Below are positions 12,601-24,385 of a stretch of 64,000 nucleotides of DNA, in pieces. The notes below the pieces were generated by a model, which was given only the letters and a program-made list of their open reading frames with translations, was not told the origin of the DNA and ran no database searches. A program made the translations under genes and the position numbers. How positions within the stretch are numbered: the first letter of the stretch is position 1; every line of letters starts with the position of its first letter. Source of the DNA: Fasciolopsis buskii (lineage: Eukaryota; Platyhelminthes; Trematoda; Plagiorchiida; Fasciolidae); NCBI GenBank assembly GCA_008360955.1, contig LUCM01001643.1, positions 1 through 64,000 of the forward strand, given 5' to 3'.

Positions 12601-15600
12601 TTCGTTCCGTTGACAGGTCCGTCACTATGAGGTCCACGCATTTTAATCAATGCCACTATTTCCAAAACGTAGATGCATCCGTGCAAAGTTGATCATTTAT
12701 CTCGGTCAGTTAAAAGTGCACAATGTAGAAAACAAATCGAATAGTTCGGGTTAAATATAAAAGCTTTTCTAATCTGAGATTACCGCACACCATTCCTGAA
12801 ACACCGGAGCCGTAATTCATGACAGTTGTGAAAATCGAATTCAGTCTTGAGGTGTGTTGCGTAACTGACACAACGTAACTGATTGGTTTTCAAGTGCGTT
12901 TAAATTATTCTGTAAAAATTTCCGCACCAGCATTGATCCAAGATGTTGACAGTAGATGAAGATCAAACGGCATGACGACAACGATACCTAGATCATCACG
13001 CGACTGGAAGTTCGGTAAACACGACCCATTATTCGTGGCTTCTCAGGGTCAAGTCTTCTCCAACTAGTAGATGGTAAACAATAGTAATAACTGTACCCCG
13101 TCAATTGTAGACATTTTATAAAATCTTGAAATCGAATCAAAACGTCGGCTTACATTTTTCGCGATGCAATCACTAACATGCTGTCACACGCGAAAGCGAA
13201 GAAACTATCACCAACGCGGTCTCTCTCATGGCAGAAATAACAACATGAGAAGGTCATCATTCATGACAAAGATTTTGCTACAAGATAACGGATATTGTAT
13301 TCGTCGTGATTATCGCTCGTATCATCATCAGCATCGTTACTAACATCAATTTCAGGACATTCACCAAAAGCTAACCCTGCATTTCAGACTAACAAATTAT
13401 TTTAGCCAATTAGAACCAAATTAGGCACCCACGTAGGCCAGTGAGACAATCTCGTTGTAAGTCAATCTGCGATGTGATGAGTTTCGCTGTTTGCTATGGG
13501 TTTTCTGCAGGAATAGAACAAGTGCAGGTGCACTGGACACCCTGTTTCAAGTATCTATTTTGGTTGCGCAAACCAAATAGGTCCCGGAAATAACTCATGC
13601 ACTTCGGTGATTCCGAATTTTGTTTCCAGATCACAAGTGATATATAGTTTCAGCTAAAAGCGGAACTTCATCGGCTTGCGAAATATTATCTCCTTGTTAT
13701 GAAGTGCGTAGTAGATTTTTTTGACGAAATGCGGAAAACTGTTCAGCTCCTGAAAAGATTGAATGGTTGACTCTATTATTATCAGTCTAATGATCACAAC
13801 ATATTGGATATCATTTGCCGTTCCCTATCTGGCACATATGACAATGCGAAATCGATATTGGGCATCTCACTCCAAATGGAGATCTCGGACTTGGTAAACA
13901 ATGATGACAACAGGGAATTCATGCAGGAATCAGAACCATGATTTTTCTAGGAGGAGGGAAGTTCTGTTTCTTTTTACCTAGTAAAACCACAACTCGATAC
14001 GTAAAGTTCAGGTATGATACAGGTTTTCTTGGCGAATTTCACGAGTAGATCCTGATCGTATTTCATCGTCAGACTGGGGCAATTAAGTGAAAAAAAAATT
14101 ATTTTTAAGCAATCTACAAGAAGAGAGTTCTTGTTAAGTAAGCTTCTTAATAACTAACAGGATCTGTCATGGTATACGGAGAATTCTACCTGAGCTATGG
14201 TATCTCAAATTGAAAGGAAGACAGTTAGATGCTAAAACTAAGCAATGTAGCGTATGGACGCGAACGCTGTGGGTTCAACTTCGTCCACCGTGGGTCATTT
14301 TCCAATCAGAATCATTCTAATGGGCATGAGACCCCTGCTGTAATATTGTATATTTGTCATTTAACAGATGACAAAAGAAACCAAAAGTCATTCTGTTATA
14401 GTTTTATGATCATTTTGCCTAACCTAGAACAACTTCATTTAATAAACCAATCGTTGCTCCCGACCAAATAAAGATTCAGTATGTTGTTTCTCTCTTAGAT
14501 CCTAAATGGAAAAATGTCGGTTTGCCATTCTTTCGACACGGTGATGCACACAATCATGCGCATAGTTTAAAATTCACTCTGCAAGCTGGAAGTTAAATTG
14601 GGTACTGAAAAACCTACCCCGTTCTTCTTGTTTCTGTGCGAAAAAAGGTGCTAACGTAGCTACTTATTTACTCTGCTTAGTCTGCTAGAGGTGATAATTT
14701 TCTAACCTAAAAGTTATTCAGAGGTGCTGTCTTTCTCAGGAATTTTCTAAAATCGCCCAACTGAAGAGAACGCAACATGGAGTTGAACGTCAGAGGATTT
14801 GTCAGTAAACGCGCACTAAAATGAATCTTCTACAAATGTGCAGATCTTGTATTTGCCTGTACTGGGTTAACGATAAAGTGAAAATCTGCCTGATATTTAT
14901 TTCAAAGGTGAGAACAAGTAACAGAGCAAACCAATGTTCAGGATCTTCAGCGGTCTAGACAAGTAGCCACTACATTTGAGTAAATCAGCGCACATCATCT
15001 ATCAACTATCCGCCTTATTTTATCCAATCAAACGTCGTGTATTCATTTTGCACCCCGGCTTAAGTGGCTTTGCGCTATTCCAATTTTCTTCCTCCATGTA
15101 GTTCCCAGTGACTGTCGGTTCACAGATGGATCGTCCAAGAAAACCTGTTAAAACAAAAGCCCAACCGTGAGGACCATGTGTAATTTCTACTCCTGAAGCA
15201 ATATGAAATTTTCTTTAATTTTGCTTTTTAGTTATATCAGCCGATCAAACGCAACAACTTCATTCGGAGCTTAGTGATTACGTTTGTACATTTTTCATTC
15301 AGGCAGAGTAAACGCAAGTGGAAGCGCAAGAAGCATCATGTGCATTTTCGGTGGTGTCAATACCGCGTGCGGATTCGATCCTTCGGACGGAAAGACTAGA
15401 GTCAAAATTTTCCAACTGTTTTATTATCCTCTACGTTCATGCTTTGCTAATCACGAGTACATATCATACCCCGTGTCACTTCCATTCGATTTTATGATGG
15501 GAGATTGACCAAGTCTTCAATACATTCATGGTCTTCATTATTAGTGAGTAATCGAACACATGTTCCCACAAAATTGCACGAGTATTCTACTAAAAAGTGT

Positions 15601-16071
15601 AGATAAAAATCTCTGAGGTTGCACCAGACAAATATCTGTCAAATACAGGTCCTTTTGAGACGGTCAAATGAGACGGGAACGTAATAGTTCAAATAACTTA
15701 GTTAAGACGTTCCATTCAAAAACGCAAAATAATCGTGAATTTATTTAACGAAGTTTTACGAACGACGATAAATGTAACGATGTTCAAAGGCTGTTCTATC
15801 TTTATATCCACTATCTTTATATCCAATAAGTTAGTGTGATTTTCAAGAGCATCCCTATTCTAGATAAAAACAAGTGGTCACCGTTTTAGTTTGTCCGAAA
15901 GTGAATAGTGAAAAAAAATTGCTAGTAACACTGAAATTGTTCTCTCGAAATTCGACACCGTCACTGTTGTGCAAAAATGCAACAAAACAACAACGATACT
16001 AATAACTACTGCAGCGGTGGCAATAACATCGATTGCAGGCAACATTGTAAAAAGGCGGCTCTTTTACTCAC
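9695..16071 (-). other. nrg: Intron 4 of the neuroglian-like gene
   Basis: 6,377 bp bounded by GT...AG on the minus strand. No recognisable coding sequence or mobile element was found in it. A short tandem duplication of ATCTTTATATCCA occurs near 15798-15825. The rest appears to be unique or very old sequence. Confidence 0.7.
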
Positions 16072-16421
16072 CCGATCGACATCGCGAAACGCCCGGCCAT
16101 CTGATCCAACCGAACGTGTACGATAGTTTCGTGTGTGGTCATCTGATTCACTCCATTGCCAGAGAATAATAGGCAATGGATTACCAGTAATCAGACAACG
16201 AAGGGTCAACGAATGGTTGACTAACGCGATCGCGTCTCGGGGTGAATGGTACACCAGTCTGGGCCGATTTCGCCCGGCTAACCATCGACTGTCCGTCTGA
16301 TTTGAACTATACACGTGCACGTCGGGCCCGGTTTTGATTGTGCGCAAAATGGGGTTGTTCACGGAGCATACAAATATCTGATGTTTGTTATACAATAAAG
16401 GTTCCATCAAATACAGATTGC
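16072..16421 (-). CDS. nrg: Neuroglian-like exon 4: second half of Ig2 and first half of Ig3
   Basis: 350 bp, 116 full codons (residues 192-307). The acceptor is AAACTACAG|GC; the donor is GATCGG|GTGAGT (phase 0). It begins NLYLMEPLL, the Ig2 E strand, and has the F-strand cysteine in QIFVC (residue 209). A linker (SSNQT sequon, then GRNRPRL) leads into Ig3, with the B-strand cysteine in LTLRC (residue 266) and the C-strand tryptophan in IILW (residue 278). NHS just before LTLRC is another glycosylation sequon. The NRPRL linker followed by an Ig domain with a GNPLP turn matches the Ig2-Ig3 transition of L1CAM and neuroglian. The last 29 residues after the tryptophan (ESDDHTRNYRTRS and on) are longer and more polar than in known members. 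A weaker in-frame GT at TGGA|GTGAAT would remove them, but it is phase 1 and does not fit exon 5. Confidence 0.86.
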
Positions 16422-17195
16422 CTGTAGTTTATGAATTTATGGTTGGGTATGTGCGTCGGATGCCGGATAGGCAGTTGGATGAAAGAAGAAGAAAACAGAA
16501 GAATCCATAAGATCAACGGCTGATATACATTCGTTTCTTTCGGAAATTTTGTTCTATTGATATGATCAAATCTTCAGCGCAGTCGAATTAGCACTCTGAT
16601 AAGCAGTGCTCATTCCTTGTAGTGTCAAAAAATATCAGGCAATCCAAAGTTTAATAGACGTTTTTTTTCCTAGCACGCAATATTCGAATAGAAATTTCAA
16701 GATTTATTGCGATGCACCCAGAAATACGCATGGAAGCTAGTTTTTTCTATTCTGACTCACGAAAAAAGATAGGCTTATTCCAGTGATATTTAATATCCAG
16801 CGTAGTTCTAGTCCTTTGTACTTCTCCCGTGATTTGTTGACCACTTGATCCAATGCGTCCAGTGGAGAGCCGAAAGGATTTCTCCGTCCACCGTAGAATT
16901 TGTAGTGTTTTGAAGCAATCGAAACCTCAAGCATTTTTCGGTAGAATAAACACTTCAACTTCTATTTCAGTATGATGCAACCTCATCAAAAGAAACTGCA
17001 TCAGTTCATAAGCCACTCAGAACTATACCCCACGAACCTTCCGATTAAGCTAACAGAAATTCATTTCGTCGTCGCAGTTCACTGGCTGATGGTCTACGAA
17101 CTGGGAAACCGACCGACTGATTGACCGAGACTGATGACTGATTACAGAGAGTGATTGCCTGACCGACTGAATTACCAACTAAGTGACTTTGGTGA

Positions 17196-17820
17196 TTGAA
17201 TGACTGACTAAACGAATGGATGAACGAATGAACGAACGAATGAATGAATGAATGAGTGAATGAATGAACGAATGAATGAATGAATGTATGAATGAATGAA
17301 TGAACGAATGAATGAATGAATGTATGAATGAATGAATCAATGAATGAATGTATGAATGAATGAATGAACGAATGAATGAATGAATGTATGAATGAATGAA
17401 TGAATGAATAAATGAATGAACGAATGAATGAATGAATGAATGGTTGAATGAATGAATGAATGAATGGATGAATGAATGAATGAATGAATGAATGAATGAA
17501 TGTATGAATGAATGAATGAATGAATGAATGAATGAATGAATGAATTTATAGTGGCCAACTGACTGACTGACTGACTTTGGTGACCAGCTGAGTAAGTGAT
17601 TTAAATTGATGATTGAGTGATTGGCTGACTTTGGTGGAGGTCTGACCNATGAATGAATGAATGAATGAATGAATGAATGTATGAATGAATGAATGAATGA
17701 ATGAATGAATGAATGAATGAATTTATAGTGGCCAACTGACTGACTGACTGACTTTGGTGACCAGCTGAGTAAGTGATTTAAATTGATGATTGAGTGATTG
17801 GCTGACTTTGGTGGAGGTCT
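17196..17820. repeat. GAAT/TGAC tetranucleotide array with internal N
   Basis: The tract is dominated by GAAT units with scattered variants (GAAC, GTAT, GGAT) from about 17196 to 17545, followed by TGAC-type units (GACTGACTGACTGAC). The minus strand is open over hundreds of bases because every frame of a tetramer array repeats a stop-free four-codon cycle (Ile-His-Ser-Phe). It is not a protein gene. A single N interrupts it at 17648. Confidence 0.93.
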
Positions 17821-17824
17821 GACC
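17472..17824. other. 176-bp duplication around N 17648, probable assembly overlap
   Basis: Bases 17472-17647 recur as 17649-17824 at an offset of 177, in GAAT units, a TTTATAGTGGCC segment and the GGTCTGACC end. The first copy stops exactly at the N and the second begins right after it. That is what an unmerged contig overlap would produce. Confidence 0.85.
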
Positions 17825-18862
17825 GACTGATTGGCTGAATGACTGAATTTCGTAGCTAACTGACTGATTCTGTGACCATGGGTCACGGAAACCGTCTACG
17901 TCGAGTTTGAAGTTCGGTGGAAACAAATAAATTATTTACCACTAATTTTACTCCCCTGTGTGAAAAACCAATCGGCCAACTCTTTCAGTGCGCCTTGTGA
18001 CATCGCTGTTGTACACAGTACCAGCGTAATTTCGAATACAAGAATAACACATTGTGCTCATATTAGCACACCATTTCTTTGATCGGTGGCCTAATAAAGT
18101 GATCAATTTTTTAATAATGGTTTCACACGGTCTTTTTCATTGCTTACTTGCTTCGAGAAAATACCAATTCTAAAGTCTAAAGAATTACTCCACCAAGATG
18201 GTGAAACGGGAATTGTGAAAAAGCACACTTCAGATGGTGTAGAGTATTCCCACCAAGTGGAGTGTGGTACCGACCTGACCAACAAAGGATTATAAAGAGC
18301 ACATGTGAAATCCGTACTTTTGATCATTAAATATAATGTCGCTAGTTCTGTATAACCTTCCCCGGTCATCCCGAAGCGTTCACTAAAACTGCATGCACGA
18401 AAATCCATCGGATCTCGTTATTTTCAATTTACTGTGCGGTTACTCGTCATAATCATCGCCCCGGCCTAAGATGAACATAGCTTTAGAAATATCGGACTGA
18501 TTAGGCGAATCGATAATCAAAGCGATAGTATTATATGGGGTAGCCAATAGATAGTGGTAGGCCAAATAAATGAACAGATTAATCCACTTGTGATTACTTA
18601 TCCCAGAAAACAATACAAACAATTTGATGTTATCTTACAAACAGATGTTTTGTGGTTGCTTATCTTGGATTTAATCGCTAAGGCTAGTGAAAGGGACCGA
18701 TAGCAGCCAGGAGATAGATTGGTTTGAAGCTCTGCAGGCTGGAAAACTTTACTATTTTCTGCCTTTCACAGCGGCTATTTTCTCTCATTTTCGTTCCCAG
18801 GATCGTACTTGCATTTCGTAATATGTACTAGTGTTTTGATTCCACTGTCAAAAGCTGTTCCC

Positions 18863-19625
18863 TGTGAGACCTGGTTTACCTCGTGGTTTCATACTCGCTT
18901 CCGACCTTTTTCTTCTATTTATTAATGATCTCTTTACATTAACCTCCAAACCTTTTCATTGTTTTCCAGACCGTGTCACTCTTCCTTGCTCTCTTTCCTA
19001 CTCAAGTACTACTCAAACCACTACCAACATCGATTATGATTGTACCACCACTTGCATCATTTGTGCATAACTTGCTTCCGATTTGAGAAGAATCTTAGCT
19101 TGGGGCCCTACCACCATGTCTGTATCGATCCTTCCAAGTATTTCCTTCCTTCTACTTCACTAAAAAATCTCCCTTACATCCACCAGTTAAATTTTGACTC
19201 GAATTCTCTTCAGTCCACCAAATCACTTTGACCACTGGGCTTGTTCATAAATTCTTTTTGGTAGTCTCCCTTTGTGTGAACAATTGTCTCCTGTTCTGCG
19301 CTCAAATTTGGCTTTGTATTCCGCCCCAAACGCTTTTTATACCGTCCCATCTAATGCTTTTTTCGAAACCTCAAGTCTATCCAACATTTGAATAGTGCAT
19401 TAATGTGTGAGGGGAGCTTCGTCTACCACTCTTCCTTTTCCTGAACGGGTTCGACGAAAAGGTGCTCGGTTGATCACTGAAACTTTCCTGACCTCAAATC
19501 TGCAATCATTTGCTCATCATCGAACTGTTGCTTCACTCTGGAATGCCCTTCCGCCTTCCATTTTCCCAAAAGCCTGCAATCTTTCTGTTTTTAATACTAT
19601 AGTCAACAAGCTGAATTTTATTTGA
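18863..19625 (+). mobile_element. CR1/Jockey-type non-LTR retrotransposon fragment (RT and C-terminus)
   Basis: The plus-strand text GLPRGFILASDLFLLFINDL at 18871-18930 corresponds to the family motif GVPQGSILGPLLFLLYINDL of the RT palm. The aspartate pair of the YADD box is not preserved in the following RVTLPCSLSYSS stretch. DLRRILAWGPTTM follows near 19081-19120. The C-terminus is at 19407-19625: RVRRKGARLITETFLTSNLQ, then AHHRTVASLWNALPPSIFP, and a stop. Between these parts there are stops and frame changes, and the endonuclease is absent. The end VFNTIVNKLNFI then stop looks like the native C-terminus. This family is distinct from the RTE copies at 3-8 kb and 55-56 kb. Confidence 0.75.
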
Positions 19626-20254
19626 ATGCTCCCCACACGGATCTCGTTTTGCAGTATATCGTTAAATTATAGGGTCTATCCTTTTCGTTTTAATTCACTT
19701 TTATCTAACAAAAGGCTTGCTTTAACACACTAACTCAACTTTGGTACCATTTTTTTGATCCAAAGCTTGAGTAATGCACTGCTGCAACTGGTTGGCTATA
19801 GACCAACACCTTGAATACTAATTTTTAAGGAATCCATATAGTTAGGTAGATTTCCTGGGCTTCGGTTCTTCCTTTTCACTTCGCATTCCAGATCAGAAAG
19901 ATGATTGGGTGTATGCTGCCTGTTTACACTGAATGCTTGCCTAGCCGTTCTAACCTGACCGGTTTTGCATTATCCTCGTTTGAGCACTGTCGAGGAGTGC
20001 ACTTTGATTCATCTGATTTTTGTCTATTGTATCAGTTCCGGACCTGTCTCCACCGCTTTTTGCCCACGTGGCGAATCTTACAAATCGGTGTCTACACATA
20101 CTGTAGCAATCGCGGAAAAGTCCACTTCGGAACAGAGATGACCGCTTCCGAAAACCAATCGCGACTTAGATTCAGTCAGAGAGCAACGAGGGACAGCTTG
20201 CATTTCACCTGGAAATCGAAAATCAGTTTAGATCTTCCGAATGAGTAAGTGGCC

Positions 20255-20300
20255 CACATATGGGGGATTCGAATCGCGAACATCCACATCAAAGCTACAT
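20255..20300 (-). repeat. tRNA B-box-like sequence
   Basis: On the minus strand GCGATTCGAATCCCCC is a good B box, but no convincing A box precedes it. It is possibly the remnant of a SINE head. Confidence 0.3.
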
Positions 20301-21829
20301 GGTGAATCCATCTTGACTGGAATCAGAAACATGCTTGAGATAATTTATTCCAAAACAGTTTCGTCAAGCTCAGACAATTATTCCTCTTATGTAGCAGAGA
20401 TAATAAACTAGACGGCCTATTACTAAGGTGGATAAAGTTTCCATTCTTTCCGTGTACTTTCTACCTCAGGAGTTTGAAGAACGGCAGACACAAATAACAG
20501 CGAACACTCAACCGTACTAGATTTTGTTGGAAAAATGCAAGTTCCGAATTGTGTCTACATATTCCAGTCAGTCCTTCAGTAGCCCGTTGCCACCTTGATT
20601 CAACTGATTTGCCCAATCATTTCGGTACTCTCTTTTGGGCTGTTCTCGGGATGACAGGTGTGGGATTCCGAATTCATGAGCATTTGGTGAACCACTAATA
20701 TCCTTTTACCTTTTTTTTACATTCCTTGTTAATGGCTCGAAAGCGTACATCATTTTTTTAGGAAGTCGCTCGCGGCCGGCAGAGAGGTGCCAAGTGGGGG
20801 GTTGATCGGCTGTAGGAGGATTCGGATCGGCGGCCCTGGTGTTGATATCACGATCTTCTCGGCTTGACGACTACCATTCAAAGACGAGCCAAACGATATT
20901 AGTTGAAGTAGCACAAGTACATCTGTCCAGCTATCCTTGTTTAGTATGCCTCATCAATTCATTTCCTTTGGAGAAAATGAAATCTACTGCAGTTAGAATA
21001 TTCATTGTCTACTCACGAATCAAAAAGTGTTTCCGTATAGGTAAAGTAGTAGAAGATTCAGTTTAGTTAATTGTCCCGTTGATTGCACGATGCCTCTCCA
21101 CTTTTTGCTCCAGAATGCGCGAAATCATCTTCAACTACTTCAGCGGGGCATTTTCACTAGCATTCATCCACTGGCCTGCTAATTGTAAACGTTATCATTC
21201 CTAGAAATTGAATTGTTTAATAAGCTCGTTGGGAGAGATAATGTAATTCAGACTAACCCATTATATCGATTCTTGCATTGGCTTACTAATGTTACGAATG
21301 TTAACCGATGTAAATACGATTTGATGCAAAGCAGTTTGCTGCCTCTATCCTACAACTCTTTCTGGCACGCAAGAGCCGAAGAACACTGTTTATGATTCAA
21401 TGACGAACATTGCAATCTACCATCTATTAACCACTGGGCCCTGCCTGTCGCTACAGGTTCGCACACAATCATCAACGGGTATTAGATATCTGGAAAACAT
21501 GGGTTGTTACTATAGGTTTCCGTTCAGCTGTTCATGATACACCGAGCGGTTCTCTGTACTTGTCCGATTCCTTAAATGCACTTCAGAGGGCTTAGGTGAA
21601 ATGTCGGGATTTCGGTAATGGACACCAGTTACTGTTTGTCAGATACGTGTACTGCTTGGGTAGATGAAATATAGACTACTTGGGGTGTGATCAAAACATC
21701 AGGAAAAGAACAGTGGCCTCCAGGACCTCCTAGGTGAAACTCGGTGACATCTAACAGTGGAAGCTTTGAATCGGGATTGATGCATCCCACGCAAACAGAG
21801 ATGACCATCACATTACGTACGTTGGACGA

Positions 21830-21895
21830 AAATATAGATGATCGCCTGGGAGTATGATCATCTCAAGTAGCCGACACAATCCGGGTTCAATACCA
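21830..21895 (+). repeat. tRNA-like SINE head
   Basis: GATCGCCTGGGAG, an A-box-like sequence, is followed by CCGGGTTCAATACC, a good B box, at tRNA spacing. No cloverleaf or 3' tail could be drawn. Confidence 0.4.
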
Positions 21896-24202
21896 AAGTG
21901 AATATGTTTAGATGGAAAACAAACTGACAAATGTGCTTTTTAGATTTTCTCCAAACGTCAAGATGCAGAATAAGTGCTTTTCATTTTGTCTAACGTCAAC
22001 CCGGTTGAATCTGTCAAGTGGGCACTTGAACACAGACAATCTTCATAGCTTGGACAGACGGTGTTGCACCGATCAACGATGATTATAAGTTTGCCACACC
22101 AAGATGGCCGGGAAGCTCGAGAGGCCCGTTTGTCTGTGTGTAAGTAGCGTGTGCTAGAAACTCAGAACCGAGAATTGATGGTCAGGCTATTGTGTAACTT
22201 GCGCTAACGAATGTGATTGCACAGACTCCTGTGAAAAACTGGCACATCGAACAGTCGACAAAATCTGAGATGCGGTTGAGAGGGTGGGAGACGGAGGGTG
22301 AACAGTAAATGGTAATAGCCTGTTACGATCGGCTGTTTGCCTGTCCAAATCGACAACTGATTTGGTGTTAAGACAGCCAAACACCGTATTGACTACGAGA
22401 AATTTTTTCATGTCAGGTAAATTACTTGGGTAAAATGCATGAAGGCGGACAATTATCCGTCTGCGTGTGTATGATATACGGGCCTCAATTGGAGCTCACG
22501 ATGCGTTAGTTTACGTGTGCTCGCGTGTATCCGTGTCTGTGTATGATTGTGAGTATGCGTTGTTAGCTCCACTGTTTGGAAGTGCACATAATTAGGTTTC
22601 TTGCGGATTCGTTGACTGGCTTTAGAGTAGCGGGACTGGGTAGAAAGTGTCAAGTTATTCATGAAGCAAATAAATGTCCGGGGCCGGGGGTGGGTGAAAA
22701 ACCTAAATTGAGAGGATTTTCCGGGAGCACAGTTAGATGTGGTACACACGCATCACCGCAACGTAACGCTACGCGACGCAATGCAAAGCACCATACGACA
22801 GCAAACCACACTACGTCTGATTGGTTTCGAATAAAATTAGTTGCTTTTCCACTTATCAATTATTAGACAGCAGTTCACGTAGGGATGGACACAGTCCTGT
22901 GCTTCCTCATATTGCAGACAAAAAACCATGCTCTGCTACCTATGCGAGGTGTTGAGAAGTTAGATAAGAAGACATATACTGACGAATTTCGGAGAGCATA
23001 AGACGATCTCGGATCTTCGTCCTTTATCTCAGGAACACTTGCAGTTTCTATTGTTGTTTCATTTCGCAAAGTTGAACATACAAAAATCCTTTATCTCAGA
23101 TCCTTTTAGATCGCACAACCTTGGCTCCAGACACCTCGCAGCAGGTTGGAGCATTGGAGTCATAGGCTGTGCTTTGGTCGCTCTCCCTGAACTCCTCTCG
23201 AAATGCACCCAAATGACCTATCTCAGATAGCCTCTGTTGAGGTGTTATATGCCCAGAGTGAAGTTGTTCCCACTAAAGTGCCAGGACGAACGCAAACGTC
23301 CGGTGCCCTCCATCGAGTTGACTGATCACTGATAACCGGTCCATTTGACTAAACTTCGATTCCTAACCAACCACGAGCTCCACACGAACCACACAGTTGC
23401 ATATTCACCGGTATCTCCGGCGAAGGGGTGTGTTAGACCCTCAGAATGTCTAGCCTCATCCGAAGTGCGCATGAACTGGGCAATCAGTCAGCGGTCAACA
23501 GTGGGTCACTTGAAATTCTGATAATCCAGTTGTTCAGAAAGTTTGGTCGAACGGTCGGAGTGTGGTCCATTAAGTCAACCCTATATTTCGGTTTGGGCAC
23601 CGGGTAGTATCAAGCCAAATGAGGACTCTTGGATCCTGGTGGGTGGCCGATGCTGTGAAGACGGAGAACAGGGGAACTAGTATATGCTGTGAACTCTACA
23701 AATTGCATCTTCCGCTTTCTCTACTTTGCGCACCGTTTTCATCCTCCATCTTGGTTCCGATAGGACTACCGTTATTCACACTTGTGGGCATATATTTATA
23801 TATATATGCATATATTTTGGTGTGCTCTGGTTTTGGTTACTGCCTTGTAACTCCGGAACTTAGTGAAAAAGAAATCCAAAAGATTACAAGAAAAAGGCAA
23901 TATGAAAGCGGAAATATTTCGAAAGAAATTTCTGTTTTGGGCAAACTCAGTGCCGCAGTAGCATTGTGAACAGTGAAGGTGAAAGAGTAGTCAAAACACA
24001 TTCGAGTCGTCGTTCACACAGTCGGGATGAGTAAGCGACTGACCTGGATACTCATTCAGAAACACAATAACATCTCTGTATTCTAGCCTAGCCATTTTAC
24101 TGCATGGATAAAGATTAATGTTACTATTCTTGTTATTCAACTTCATCATTATCATGGCAGGATTGGATTCAGTTTTACCAACTTCTTCAAAACTGAACTC
24201 AC

Positions 24203-24385
24203 CATCATCGTCTGTCGCTCGCGTCCGATTCTCTCGTACAAATTCGACGGATCCATCTTCCAGCCGTATCATCCAGCGGATGGTCACTGGCGGTTCGCTG
24301 GACGTTATTGAACAGTTTAAACGAAGCGGCTCTCCGATCTGCATAGTCACGCGTTGGTCGTGATTATCCTGAATAATGCCCAGTC
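24203..24385 (-). CDS. nrg: Neuroglian-like exon 3: first half of Ig2
   Basis: 183 bp, 60 full codons (residues 131-190). The acceptor is TTATGCAG|GA; the donor is GATG|GTGAGT (phase 1). It reads LGIIQDNHDQRVTMQIGEPLRLNC, of which the last residue is the Ig2 B-strand cysteine (residue 154), followed by VTIRWMI with the core tryptophan at residue 167, then an acidic DGSVEF turn and RTRATDDD. Two N-glycosylation sequons are visible (NCS and NRT). A second GT in the same phase lies 21 bases further (GTTG|GTAAAA, at about 24181-24182). I prefer the first because it has the better consensus and because GGC created with exon 4 gives the family signature GNLYL directly after the aspartates. Confidence 0.85.

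Larger units (their letters stand above)
16422..24202 (-). other. nrg: Intron 3 of the neuroglian-like gene
   Basis: 7,781 bp as printed, or about 7,604 bp if the overlap at the N (17648) is an artefact. It contains the GAAT array (17.2-17.8 kb), the CR1/Jockey-like fragment (18.86-19.63 kb) and tRNA-like boxes near 20.26 and 21.85 kb. Nothing else was recognised. Confidence 0.7.

Noticed and set aside
17179..17886. Long minus-strand open frame of Ile-His-Ser-Phe repeats (235 codons)
   Set aside because: It is the translation of a GAAT microsatellite, spans an N and the artefactual duplication, and has no start or domain context.
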